Shown piece after piece: positions 16,601-23,851 of a stretch of 32,267 nucleotides of DNA. The DNA is from Mycobacterium sp. (lineage in GTDB: Bacteria > Actinomycetota > Actinomycetes > RYN-182): positions 1 to 32,267 of the forward strand of contig JAOPWU010000127.1 of NCBI GenBank assembly GCA_025965515.1. Direction: 5' to 3'. The stretch's first letter is position 1, and each line of letters starts with the position of its first letter. The position numbers were made by a program, and so were the translations under genes. The notes under the pieces are model-generated. The model did not search any database, had not been told where the DNA came from, and saw only the letters and a list, made by a program, of their open reading frames with translations.

Positions 16601-17258
16601 GGCCGATGAGCTCCCAGGCCGGCACGGGCTCCCGCTTGCCCTTGAGCCGCAGCGGGGGCAACGGGCGCCAACTCGCGGCGTGCAGCGTCGCGGCGGCGGT
16701 CTCGCGGCCGACCAGCACGCCGCCGACCCCGGCCGCGTCGGACAGCCGGCTGGCCGTGTTCACCGTGTCGCCCACGACCGTGTAGGACAGCGCCGCCTGC
16801 ACCCCGGCCAGCACCTCACCGGTGTTCACCCCGACCCGCAGGCCGAGCGCCCGGCCGCCGCCGACCTCCTCCGCGACCAGCCGGCGGACGACGTCCTGCA
16901 TCGTGGCGGCGGCGCGGACGGCGCGCTCGGGGTCGTCCTCGTGCGCGGTGGGGGCCCCGAAGACGGCCATGATGCCGTCGCCGGTGAGCTTGTCGACGTG
17001 CCCGCCGAACTGGGTGACGGTGCGGGCGCAGGCCGCCAGGAGCCGGTCGGTGACCCCGCCGACCCGCTCCGGGTCGAGGTCCTCGGCCCAGGCGGTGAAG
17101 TCGGACAGGTCGCCGAACAGCACGGTGACGACGCGCCGCTCGGCCGGGCCGCGGCGGCCGGACTCGGCGACGCCCGGTTGCGGGATGCCGCAGCGGTGGC
17201 AGAACCGGGCTCCCGGCACCTGTTCCGTGCCGCAGGCGGCACAGACCGCGGGAGTCAC
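13638..17258 (-). CDS. Class III adenylate/guanylate cyclase-STAND ATPase-TPR multidomain protein
   Basis: This 1206-aa protein has four parts. A zinc ribbon comes first (Cys6, 9, 20 and 23), then a class III cyclase domain (about 42-215), a STAND/AAA_16-type ATPase with P-loop GEAGVGKT (266-273), and a long C-terminal region of helical repeats resembling TPRs. The cyclase looks active: Asp50 and Asp94 for metal, Lys90 (KLTGDG) and Thr160 for base selection, and Asn167 and Arg171 (NTASR) for the transition state. It would form cAMP, or possibly cGMP, in the cytoplasm under control of a signalling ATPase, as in the large M. tuberculosis cyclases. The ORF track begins at 17420. GTG 17258 is chosen because it overlaps the MBL stop as GTGA and precedes the first zinc ribbon Cys. 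There is no LuxR-type HTH at the C-terminus. Confidence 0.9.
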   Translation of the reverse strand: MTPAVCAACGTEQVPGARFCHRCGIPQPGVAESGRRGPAERRVVTVLFGDLSDFTAWAEDLDPERVGGVTDRLLAACARTVTQFGGHVDKLTGDGIMAVFGAPTAHEDDPERAVRAAATMQDVVRRLVAEEVGGGRALGLRVGVNTGEVLAGVQAALSYTVVGDTVNTASRLSDAAGVGGVLVGRETAAATLHAASWRPLPPLRLKGKREPVPAWELIGLRTAPQERVGIGDEAPLVGREEAFGTLVARWLEVVDGGASDTLLVTGEAGVGKTRLAQELIRFSRELPDARLLWGRCSPYGEGRELAPVADWIRTLADIEDTDDPERVQERLGRLLARLLPGEDGPARARLGDLLGQLLGLGEAAGAAGRDGVAPVDPQRRDAVADAVRAVLRAAAAELPLLLVVDDLQAAGPATVTLLRGLAQRLPARVLLLGLGRPEILGRSDLVVPEAQRLALGPLDDAATAALLRAFLGGAELEPDARESLLGRAQGNPFFLAELLHLLADRGVLRHTDRGWTIAGGLPDDVLPAGVQAVLAARIDSLTPTERAVLRDAAVLGTRFPGSALTSFGHDAGTVAEALTVLVERQFLEVSGTLAGAAAEQLTGLAEPAEQGHDRHRLHRRGRRRSSPSVYRFAHTLSRDVAYSGIPKSDRARRHAVAARWAATEAPWPAAEVDALLASQVERAARLAREMRLPETDPAFAVRPLGVGALARLGLAALGRDDYTDAVRQLRRSLDLGEGLPADDLPEDPARLRLALAEALANLHRLDEAAEQLATPLAATDLRPGALLVLGDVQRRRGEEAAARTTLVQALAAASEAGQDRVAGAAMRLLGLLDYYAGRLRAAEEHFRSAQALASGVDDLRGAGWALQNLAWSATTRAAYGLAEEALAEAAEVFTRLGDTGGLSWCAGTEAFVRALQGRLVEARGLAQGLLGIAEEQGDRWGLAACQAVVALTAAELGDVAAAQEAAGKAVAGFTAIADGWGRAVAVTAQGVAARAAGRPDEAVRVLATARDEAAAAGHHAVAALATALLGCAHLDEAERAARDGRPDRVQQQLGEAAGCERAARERLAGLEVEPIAYVGVGGLRGALLLARGRTDEAVAALQEVAPAARRGTLLFSRRLLLATYAAALLEADRDEEALEVAREALAIPAEDARSHVAALRVLASASARTGMADAAQEALEQAVGIARRTGQDLAAEQVEADLAAWA

Positions 17259-18160
17259 GCCGGGGCGGCAGGCAGCCGCGAGGGGTCGACGCGGGCGACG
17301 TGGGTGTCGTCGCGCGCGCCGGCGGGTGGCGCGTCGAGCGCGGCCCGGGCCGCGGGGCGCCCCTCGACCACGGCCAGGTACTCCAGCTGCGCGCGCACGG
17401 ACAGCTCCGCGGCCGGCCACAGCACCGGGTCGACGTCGCTGTAGACCTGCGCGACGACGGAGAGCGCGGTGACCGGGGCGCCGGTCGCGTCGATGCCGTC
17501 CAGCGCGGCACGCACGGCGGCGAGCCGCCGGTGGCGGTGCCCGCGGTAGTACTCGACGGCGGCGCGCGGGTCGTCCAGTGCGGGCCCGTGGCCGGGGTGC
17601 AGGACGGCCAGGTCGCCGGCGAGCTCGCCGAGCCGGTCGAGGCTCGCGAGGTAGTCGTCCAGCCGGCCGTCGGGGTGGGCCACGACGGTGGTCCCGCGCC
17701 CGAGCACGGTGTCCCCGGTGAGGACGGCCCGCTCGGCGGGCAGCAGCAGGCTCACGCTGTCGGAGCTGTGCCCGGGCGTCGCGACGACCCGCAGCTCCAG
17801 CCCGCCGACGCGCAGCACGGACCCGTCGGGCAGCCCCTCGTCGCCGCGGCGGTGGGCCGGGTCGACGGCGAGCACGCGGGCGCCGGTGCGGCGGGCGAGC
17901 TCGGGCGCAGCCTCGCTGTGGTCGCCGTGACCATGCGTGAGGACGACCGTGACGATCCGGACGTCGCGCTCGGCAGCGGCGGCCTCGATCGCGGCCAGGT
18001 GCTCGGGCAGCGCAGGTCCCGGGTCGAGCAGCACCGCTTCGGTGGCGCCGGGCTCGGCCAGCAGGTACGTGTTGGTGCCCTCGAGCGTCATCGGCCCGGG
18101 GTTCGCCGCCCGCAGGAGCGTGACGCGGTCACTCGGACGCGAGACCTCACTCCCGGGCAC
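17255..18160 (-). CDS. Metallo-beta-lactamase-fold hydrolase (Rv3677c/LACTB2-like)
   Basis: This 301-aa MBL-fold protein has the Zn motif THGHGDH (His76, His78, Asp80, His81), followed by TPGHSSDSVSLLL, LTGDTVLG and HPGHGP, the remaining metal ligands in order. A C-terminal helical domain (YYRGHRHRRLAAVRAAL) is typical of the LACTB2 group, whose human member is an endoribonuclease. Substrate here is not known. Start choice: GTG codons lie at 18169, 18166 and 18160. TACGGT at 18168-18173 places a transcription start 7 nt later, at 18160, so I use it. The stop overlaps the start of the cyclase gene by 4 nt, so both are probably translated from one mRNA. It is orthologous to Rv3677c. Confidence 0.9.
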   Translation of the reverse strand: MPGSEVSRPSDRVTLLRAANPGPMTLEGTNTYLLAEPGATEAVLLDPGPALPEHLAAIEAAAAERDVRIVTVVLTHGHGDHSEAAPELARRTGARVLAVDPAHRRGDEGLPDGSVLRVGGLELRVVATPGHSSDSVSLLLPAERAVLTGDTVLGRGTTVVAHPDGRLDDYLASLDRLGELAGDLAVLHPGHGPALDDPRAAVEYYRGHRHRRLAAVRAALDGIDATGAPVTALSVVAQVYSDVDPVLWPAAELSVRAQLEYLAVVEGRPAARAALDAPPAGARDDTHVARVDPSRLPAAPA

Positions 18161-18167
18161 GCGCACC

Positions 18168-18173
18168 ACCGTA
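18168..18173 (-). promoter_or_regulatory. -10 element TACGGT, leaderless start of MBL gene
   Basis: On the minus strand TACGGT is followed by 7 nt and GTG 18160. The earlier in-frame GTGs lie within or too close to the element. Confidence 0.55.
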
Positions 18174-18212
18174 TCGCCGGAGCCAGGATGGGGGGAGCCG
18201 AGGGCTCCCGTG

Positions 18213-19046
18213 TCACACGCTCGGGTCGTCCGGACCGGCCGCGGATCCGGTGACGATGCGGACCGTCGTCCCGTCGGCGTCGAGCGTCATCCGGGGGGTG
18301 ATGCGCGCGACGGGTAGCTCCCGGGCGGCCGCCACCAGCGCCGCCGCGGTGTCCACGCCGGGCCGTTCCAGCAGCGCGGCCAGGTCGGTGAGCACCGACC
18401 GGGTCGGCGGCAGCATGAACAGCTCCCCGGCCTCCGCGGCCCGCAGCGCGGCGGCGGGCGACAGCCAGGCGTCGTCGTCGGCCTCCGTGCCGAACCGCTC
18501 GGGACGGGCCCCGGGCGGCAGCGCAGCCAGGAAGAACCGGGTGTCGAAGCGGCGCGGCTCGGCCTCCGGGGTGAGCCAGTGCGCGATGGGGGTGAGCGCG
18601 TCCGCGCGGACCTCGAAGCCGGTCCGCCGGAGCAGCTCCGCGAGGCTCACCTCACGCGCCTCCAGCGCCGCCCGGTCGTCCTCCCCGGGCGGCGCGCTGC
18701 CGGGGGCACCCGGGTCGGCGAGCAGCACGCCGGTCTCCTCGAACGTCTCGCGGACCGCGGCCCCGACGAGCGCGGCCAGCAGCGGCCCGTCGGCGTCCAG
18801 CAGCGGCCCCCACGCCGCGGGCAGGGAGGGGTGGACCGGGACGCCGCGGCTCACGTCCACCGGGTCGACGCTGCCGCCGGGGAAGGCGTGGACACCGGCG
18901 AAGGTGGTGCCGGCGGCGCGCCGGATCAGGTACGCCAGGACCCCCTCGGCGGTGTCGGCGACGAGCACGACCGTGGCCGCGTCGCGGGGCGCCGCGGGCT
19001 GCAACGAGCCGTTCTCGAGTGCCTGGATGCGCTCGCGGAGATCCAC
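18213..19046 (-). CDS. Nudix hydrolase (NUDT19-like, insertion within the Nudix box)
   Basis: This 277-aa Nudix-fold protein has FPGGSVDP followed, after an insertion of about 40 residues, by the metal-binding helix AAVRETFEETGVLL. The split Nudix box resembles the NUDT19/NUDT7-related group, some of which hydrolyse CoA and acyl-CoA. The substrate is unproven. A C-terminal region with LFMLPPTRSVLTDLAAL also fits that group. The ORF track extends it to 20141 antisense to the MMPL gene, which is clearly a shadow. GTG 19046 (MDLRERIQALENGS) has AAGGGG upstream. It lies 52 bp before the MBL gene on the same strand and is divergent from the MMPL transporter. Confidence 0.85.
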   Translation of the reverse strand: MDLRERIQALENGSLQPAAPRDAATVVLVADTAEGVLAYLIRRAAGTTFAGVHAFPGGSVDPVDVSRGVPVHPSLPAAWGPLLDADGPLLAALVGAAVRETFEETGVLLADPGAPGSAPPGEDDRAALEAREVSLAELLRRTGFEVRADALTPIAHWLTPEAEPRRFDTRFFLAALPPGARPERFGTEADDDAWLSPAAALRAAEAGELFMLPPTRSVLTDLAALLERPGVDTAAALVAAARELPVARITPRMTLDADGTTVRIVTGSAAGPDDPSV

Positions 19047-19157
19047 GCCTACCCCTTTCCCGGGGCGTCCACCGCCCGGGCATTGATCCTGCCAGCCGTA
19101 TCCGCCGCCCGGCCGTAGCCTGGTACGGACGCGCCGCCTCTGCCCCCGGGAGCTCCG

Positions 19158-21344
19158 TTGGTCAGCCTTGCCCGCTTCTGCACCCGGCACCGCCTCGCGG
19201 TGGTGGTGGCCTGGGTCCTCGCGGTCATCGCCCTCGGCGCAGCCGCCCAGGTGACCGGCGCACGCTACGCCAACAACTTCACGCTCCCGAAGAGCGAGTC
19301 GGCGCAGGCCATCGCGCTCCTGCAGCGGGAATTCCCCGTCGCCAGCGGCGGCACCGGCACGCTGGTCATCGCGACCCCGGGCCGGTCCGTCACCGACCCG
19401 GCGGTGCGCGCGGCCGTGGAGCCGCTGCTGGCCCGCATCGCCCGGGTGCCGCACGTCGCCGCGATCGGCAGCCCGTACGCGGCGGGAGGCGCCTCGCAGA
19501 TCAGCCGCGACGGCCGTATCGCCTTCGCGACGATCAACTTCGACCAGATGCTGCAGAAGCTGCCGCACTCCTCGATCGCCACGGTGCAGCGGGAGGCGGC
19601 CGCCGCGCGGGCGCCCGGCCTGGACATCGAGACCACGGGGCAGGTCTTCAGCGCGAAGATCTCCGCGGGGGTCAGCGTGATCGTCGGCGTCGTCGCGGCG
19701 GCCGTGGTCCTCTTCGTCGCGTTCGGCTCGGTCCTGGCGACGCTGCTCCCGCTGCTCACCGCCGGTCTGGCGCTCGGCGCGGGCGTCTCGGGGATCACGC
19801 TGCTCACGCACGTCCTCGACGTGGCGGACTTCGGGCCCGAACTCGCCATCCTGATCGGGCTGGGCGTCGGGGTCGACTACGCGCTGTTCATCGTGACCAG
19901 ACACCGGCAGAACCTCGAGCAGGGCGCCGCCGTCCCCGCGTCCATCGCGCGGGCCGTCGACACGTCCGGCCGCGCGGTCCTGTTCGCCGGCATCACGGTC
20001 TGCATCGCGCTGCTCGGGATGTTCGCGCTGCGGGTGTCGTTCCTGTACGGCGTCGCGGTGGCGGCGAGCCTCGCGGTCGCGTTCACGATGCTGGCGTCGC
20101 TGACGCTGCTGCCCGCGCTGCTGTCGTACTTCGGGAGCCACGTGCTCAGCCGGCGGGAGCGCCGGCGCCTCGCGGCCGGTGGCGCCGCGCGGCCCGAGGC
20201 CTCCGGGCGCTGGGCGAGCTGGTCGCGGCTCGTGCAGCGGCGGCCGCTGATCGCTGCGGTGGTCGCGGCGGTGCTGATGCTGGTGCTGGCGGTGCCGACG
20301 CTCTCGCTGCGCCTGGGGTCGAGCGACCAGGGGAACGACCCGCCCGGCAGCACGACCCGCGCGGGCTACGAGTTGCTGGCGCAGGGGTTCGGGCCGGGGT
20401 TCAACGGCCCGCTGACGCTCGTCGCCGAGACGCCCGACGGGACCGCCCGGGCGGCGGTCGCCACGCTGCCGCAGCGCCTGCGGACCGTGCCCGACGTCGC
20501 CTCGGTCGGACCCGTGGTCCCGTCGCGCGACGGCCGGGCAGCGCTGCTCACCGTCTACCCGGGCAGCAGCCCGCAGGCGCAGGCGACCAGCACGCTCCTG
20601 CAGACGCTGCGGTCACGGGTCCTCCCCGAGGCGGTGCGCGGGACCGGGGCCGTCGTCCACGTCGGCGGCGTGACGGCGACGTACACCGACTTCGCGGCCG
20701 TGCTCTCCGGCGGCCTGCCGGGCTTCATCGGCGCGGTCGTGGTGCTGTCGTTCCTGTTGCTGCTCTGCGTGTTCCGCAGCGTCGTGATCCCGCTGAAGGC
20801 CGCCGTCATGAACCTGCTGTCCATCGCATCGGCGTTCGGCGTGGTGGTCGCGGTGTTCCAGTGGGGGTGGGCCATGCACCTCATCGGGGTGAGCCGCGCC
20901 GGGCCCATCGACGCGTGGATCCCCGTGATGCTGTTCGCGATCCTCTTCGGGCTCTCGATGGACTACGAGGTCTTCCTCGTGTCGCGGATGCACGAGGAGT
21001 GGCTGCGCACCCGGGACAACCAGGAGGCGGTGACCACCGGGCTGGCCACCACGGGGCGGACCATCACCGCCGCGGCGACGATCATGGTGCTGGTGTTCCT
21101 GTCGTTCGCGCTGAGCGACACCCGCGTGCTGAAGCTGTTCGGCCTGGGGCTGGCCGTGGCCGTGCTGTTGGACGCGCTCGTCATCCGCACGCTGCTGGTG
21201 CCGGCACTGATGCAGCTGTTCGGGCGATGGAACTGGTGGGTCCCGCGGTGGCTGGACCGGGTGCTGCCGCACATCTCGGTCGAGGGGCACACGGCGGAGC
21301 CGCTCGCGGCGGACGGGAAGCGGCAGCCGGCCGGGCAGGCCTGA
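19158..21344 (+). CDS. MMPL/RND-family membrane transporter
   Basis: This 728-aa transporter has the twelve-helix RND layout. There is a first transmembrane helix (LAVVVAWVLAVIALGAAA), a periplasmic domain, and a helix bundle with GLGVGVDYALFIVTRHRQNL. A central cytoplasmic RRERRRLAAG segment is followed by a second periplasmic domain and a second bundle with FGLSMDYEVFLVSRMHEEW. The paired Asp-Tyr residues (VDYALF and MDYEVF) are the proton-relay positions of MmpL proteins. Such proteins export lipids, siderophores or drugs across the inner membrane; no substrate can be assigned. The start is TTG 19158 with GGGAG 5 nt upstream. No partner gene adjoins it, and it separates MBL/Nudix from RidA, which are adjacent in M. 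tuberculosis. Confidence 0.93.
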   Translation: MVSLARFCTRHRLAVVVAWVLAVIALGAAAQVTGARYANNFTLPKSESAQAIALLQREFPVASGGTGTLVIATPGRSVTDPAVRAAVEPLLARIARVPHVAAIGSPYAAGGASQISRDGRIAFATINFDQMLQKLPHSSIATVQREAAAARAPGLDIETTGQVFSAKISAGVSVIVGVVAAAVVLFVAFGSVLATLLPLLTAGLALGAGVSGITLLTHVLDVADFGPELAILIGLGVGVDYALFIVTRHRQNLEQGAAVPASIARAVDTSGRAVLFAGITVCIALLGMFALRVSFLYGVAVAASLAVAFTMLASLTLLPALLSYFGSHVLSRRERRRLAAGGAARPEASGRWASWSRLVQRRPLIAAVVAAVLMLVLAVPTLSLRLGSSDQGNDPPGSTTRAGYELLAQGFGPGFNGPLTLVAETPDGTARAAVATLPQRLRTVPDVASVGPVVPSRDGRAALLTVYPGSSPQAQATSTLLQTLRSRVLPEAVRGTGAVVHVGGVTATYTDFAAVLSGGLPGFIGAVVVLSFLLLLCVFRSVVIPLKAAVMNLLSIASAFGVVVAVFQWGWAMHLIGVSRAGPIDAWIPVMLFAILFGLSMDYEVFLVSRMHEEWLRTRDNQEAVTTGLATTGRTITAAATIMVLVFLSFALSDTRVLKLFGLGLAVAVLLDALVIRTLLVPALMQLFGRWNWWVPRWLDRVLPHISVEGHTAEPLAADGKRQPAGQA

Positions 21345-21363
21345 GGGGGACGGGCCGCTCCGG

Positions 21364-21828
21364 TCAGGCAGGCGTGATCGCGACGACCAGCTCGACCTCG
21401 ACCGGCGCCCCCAGCGGCAGCGCCGCCACCCCGACCGCGCTGCGGGCGTGGCGGCCGGCGGCGCCGAACACCTCGCCGAGCAGCGCGCTGGCGCCGTTGA
21501 TGACGCCCGGCTGGCCGGTGAAACCCGGCGCGCTGGCGACGAACCCCACGACCTTCACCACGCGGGCGACGCGGTCGAGCGACCCCAGCTCGGCGGCCAG
21601 GGCCCCCAGCGCGTTGAGCGCCGCCTGGCGGGCATGGCCCGCCGCCTCGTCCGCAGTCACGTCGCCGCCGACGAGCCCGGTCTGCGGCAACTGCCCGTCG
21701 ACGATCGGCAGCTGGCCCGAGGTCCAGGCGAGGCCGCCCTCGACGACGACGGGCACGTAGGCCGCGACGGGCGGCACGACGGGCGGCAGGGTGATGCCCA
21801 GCTCGGCCAGCCGCTCGGTGGCGGTCAC
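21364..21828 (-). CDS. ridA: RidA/YjgF-family protein
   Basis: This 154-aa protein corresponds to Rv3678c. RidA enzymes are small trimeric deaminases that hydrolyse reactive enamine/imine intermediates released by PLP enzymes. Features include TSGQLPIVDG near the N-terminus, ASALLGEVFG, and Arg129 in GRHARSAVGVAALPLGAPVEVE, the position of the imine-binding arginine. The protein is longer than the archetype and has the N-terminal MTATERLAELGITLPP extension typical of this actinobacterial group. GTG 21828 lies one base after the stop of the 52-aa DUF4177 gene, so the two are translationally linked. The gene converges on the MMPL gene. Confidence 0.9.
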   Translation of the reverse strand: MTATERLAELGITLPPVVPPVAAYVPVVVEGGLAWTSGQLPIVDGQLPQTGLVGGDVTADEAAGHARQAALNALGALAAELGSLDRVARVVKVVGFVASAPGFTGQPGVINGASALLGEVFGAAGRHARSAVGVAALPLGAPVEVELVVAITPA

Positions 21829-21829
21829 G

Positions 21830-21988
21830 TCAGCCCTGCAGCGGACGCTTCAGGTACGCCACCAGCTGGTCCGGGTTGGGGCCGGGGACGACCTGGACCA
21901 GCTCCCACCCGTCGGAACCCCAGGTGTCGAGGATCTGCTTGGTGACATGCACCAGCAGCGGAACGGTCGAGTACTCCCACTTCTGCAT
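21830..21988 (-). CDS. DUF4177 small protein (absent from ORF track)
   Basis: This 52-aa gene is below the size cut-off of the ORF track. The complement reads MQKWEYSTVPLLVHVTKQIL, continues with TWGSDGWELVQVVPG and ends YLKRPLQG. The KWEYSTVPL start and GWELVQVVPG core are hallmarks of DUF4177, a small beta-sheet protein of unknown function conserved beside ridA in actinobacteria (the Rv3678A position). TAAGCT lies 6 nt before ATG 21988, so it probably begins a leaderless transcript that continues into ridA, whose GTG follows its stop after one base. It lies 53 bp downstream of the WhiB-like gene on the same strand. Confidence 0.88.
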   Translation of the reverse strand: MQKWEYSTVPLLVHVTKQILDTWGSDGWELVQVVPGPNPDQLVAYLKRPLQG

Positions 21989-21994
21989 GGGGCG

Positions 21995-22000
21995 AGCTTA
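21995..22000 (-). promoter_or_regulatory. -10 element TAAGCT, leaderless start of DUF4177-ridA
   Basis: On the minus strand TAAGCT is followed by 6 nt and ATG 21988. It implies that this pair can be transcribed independently of the upstream WhiB-like gene. Confidence 0.55.
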
Positions 22001-22041
22001 CGGGCTCCCCCGCCAGGCTCCCGCCCGGCCGACGGACGGCC

Positions 22042-22497
22042 TCAGCCGGCCATCCGCACGCGGGGCGACGGCAGCCGACGGCCCCGCACGCCCGTCGGGG
22101 GCAGCTCGGCCGACGGCAGGCACGCGGCCTCCGCCGCGGTGAGCCCCAGTTCTGCACGGGTGCGGCGGAGCCGGGCCCGCTGCAGCTCGTTGAGGCCGCC
22201 CCAGATGCCGTGGGGCTCATCGACGGAGAGCGCGTACGCGAGGCACCGGCGGCGCACCGGGCAGGCGCGGCACAGCTCCCGGGCGGCCGACTCGCGGGCG
22301 TCCTTCTCCGGCTTCCGTTCGAAGTGCGGCGGTGGGAAGAACAGGGAGGCGGCGTTGCCGTAACAGGCAGCACGCCCCCGCCAGGCCAGGTCGGCGGTGT
22401 CACCTCCGATCGCGGACGGCCCGGCGTGCAATGCCCGGCCGACGGCCTCGGCACGCTCGGCGACCGGTGCGCCGCCCCCATCACTCGGAACTGACAT
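22042..22497 (-). CDS. WhiB-like Fe-S transcription regulator
   Basis: This 151-aa Wbl protein has four Fe-S cysteines: Cys45, then Cys76-x2-Cys79-x5-Cys85 (CRACPVRRRC). The GIWGG turn and an Arg-rich C-terminal segment (LQRARLRRTRAEL) follow. Wbl proteins act with the primary sigma factor and sense redox or nitric oxide through a [4Fe-4S] cluster. The insertion between the first and second Cys (SLFFPPPHFERKPEKDARES) resembles the broad WhiB1/WblE-like group rather than WhiB4, so I give no symbol. ATG 22497 has AGGGGGG upstream; the ORF-track start at 22557 is not preferred. A TAGCGT at 22579-22584 on the minus strand is a possible -10. The gene is divergent from the first Get3-like ATPase. 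Confidence 0.88.
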   Translation of the reverse strand: MSVPSDGGGAPVAERAEAVGRALHAGPSAIGGDTADLAWRGRAACYGNAASLFFPPPHFERKPEKDARESAARELCRACPVRRRCLAYALSVDEPHGIWGGLNELQRARLRRTRAELGLTAAEAACLPSAELPPTGVRGRRLPSPRVRMAG

Positions 22498-22761
22498 GGA
22501 CCCCCCTGAACCACGCGCGTCTCCCCAGACGCGGGACGAGTTCGACCTGACGACCACTCTGGCCGATCACTGACACGAACGCTAGTCAGACAAAACGGCC
22601 AATAACGGTGGAACGCTGTGTTTGTTTCGCCCTGTCGCCGATAAACCTAGGCCGACCGGGGCCACTGCTGCGTGCGGCCGAATGGGTTGTGGACAACGCC
22701 TCCGCCGGAGGCAGCGTCCACAGTGGCTGCCGACGGCGCGGCTGGCGGGCCGAGGGCTGGG

Positions 22762-22767
22762 TACTGT
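22762..22767 (+). promoter_or_regulatory. -10 element TACTGT, leaderless start of first Get3-like ATPase
   Basis: TACTGT is followed by 7 nt and ATG 22775. It favours this start over the ORF-track start at 22622. Confidence 0.6.
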
Positions 22768-22774
22768 CCGGCGC

Positions 22775-23851
22775 ATGGCTCGTCGATCTACAGAACCCGG
22801 CCCCGCGAAGCCGACGCGGAAGGCGCAGGCCGCGCCGTCCCCGGGTGAGCGCTTCGGCGACCGCCGGCTGCACGTCGTCACCGGCAAGGGCGGCACCGGC
22901 AAGACCACGGTCGCCGCCGCGCTGGCCATCGCGCTGGCCCGCGGCGGCCGCCGCGTGCTGCTCTGCGAGGTCGAGAACCGGCAGGGCATCGCGCAGCTCT
23001 TCGACATGGCGCCGCTCCCCTACGAGGAGCGGGTGGTCGCCAGCGCCCCGGGTGGCGGCGGGTGCGTCCTCGCGCTCGCGATCGACCCGGAGGAGGCGCT
23101 GCTCGAGTACCTCGAGATGTTCTACAACCTGCGCCGCGCCGGGAAGGCGCTCAAGCGGATCGGCGCGGTCGACTTCGCCACCACCATCGCGCCCGGCCTG
23201 CGCGACGTGCTGCTGACCGGCAAGCTCAAGGAGGCGGTGGTCCGCACCATCGACGGCCGGGATTCCAGCGGGCGCCGCATCGGCGAGCGGGTCTACGACC
23301 ACGTGGTCGTCGACGCGCCGCCCACCGGCCGGATCGGCCGCTTCCTCAACGTCAACGACGAGGTCGCCGGGCTGGCGCGCATGGGCCCCATCCGCGCCCA
23401 GGCGGACGGCGTCATGGAGGTCCTCCGCAGCCACCAGACGGCGGTCCACCTGGTGACCCTGCTGGAGGAGATGCCCGTCCAGGAGACGCTCGACGGCGTC
23501 GCGGACCTGCACGCCATCGGCCTCCCGATCGGCGGCATCGTCGTCAACATGCGACGGACCCCGCTGCTGCCCGACGCCGAGCTGGCGACCGCCGCCGCGG
23601 GCCGGCTGGACACCGAAGCCATCGCCGGGGCGCTCAAGGCCGTGGACCTGCCCGCCGGCGATACCCTCGTCCGCACCCTGATCGAGGAGGCCGCCGAACA
23701 CGCCGAGCGGATCCAGCTCGAACGGGAGCAGCGGGCGCGGCTCGAGATCGCCCGCCCCGTCGTCGAGCTGCCGCTGCTGTCGCACGCCGTCGACCTCGGG
23801 GCGCTCTACACGCTCGCCGAGACCCTGCGCACGGAACTGGTGGACGCATGA
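22775..23851 (+). CDS. Get3/ArsA-like ATPase, subunit A (Rv3679-type)
   Basis: This 358-aa SIMIBI-class ATPase has the deviant Walker A GKGGTGKTT (residues 37-45) with signature Lys38, followed by the switch DHVVVDAPPTGRIGRFL. It is the orthologue of Rv3679, described with Rv3680 as a Get3-like pair in mycobacteria (BagA/BagB, from memory). Unlike eukaryotic Get3, no zinc CxxC is visible, and a role in tail-anchored protein handling is not established here. The basic N-terminus (ARRSTEPGPAKPTRKAQ) is probably disordered. ATG 22775 is chosen from the -10 element 7 nt upstream. The stop overlaps the start of the second ATPase in an ATGA arrangement, as expected for a heterodimer made in equal amounts. 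Confidence 0.88.
   Translation: MARRSTEPGPAKPTRKAQAAPSPGERFGDRRLHVVTGKGGTGKTTVAAALAIALARGGRRVLLCEVENRQGIAQLFDMAPLPYEERVVASAPGGGGCVLALAIDPEEALLEYLEMFYNLRRAGKALKRIGAVDFATTIAPGLRDVLLTGKLKEAVVRTIDGRDSSGRRIGERVYDHVVVDAPPTGRIGRFLNVNDEVAGLARMGPIRAQADGVMEVLRSHQTAVHLVTLLEEMPVQETLDGVADLHAIGLPIGGIVVNMRRTPLLPDAELATAAAGRLDTEAIAGALKAVDLPAGDTLVRTLIEEAAEHAERIQLEREQRARLEIARPVVELPLLSHAVDLGALYTLAETLRTELVDA

Noticed and set aside
13261-17444. Long ORFs of 1136 aa (13261-16671, -) and 1216 aa (13794-17444, +) over the cyclase gene
   Set aside because: Both are alternative-frame shadows of the 1206-aa cyclase/ATPase, dominated by Arg/Gly/Ala/Gln without motifs.
19046-20141. N-terminal extension of the Nudix ORF antisense to the MMPL gene
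   Set aside because: Extension is Arg/Asp/Gln-rich shadow; the Nudix protein has a normal start at 19046 with a ribosome-binding site.
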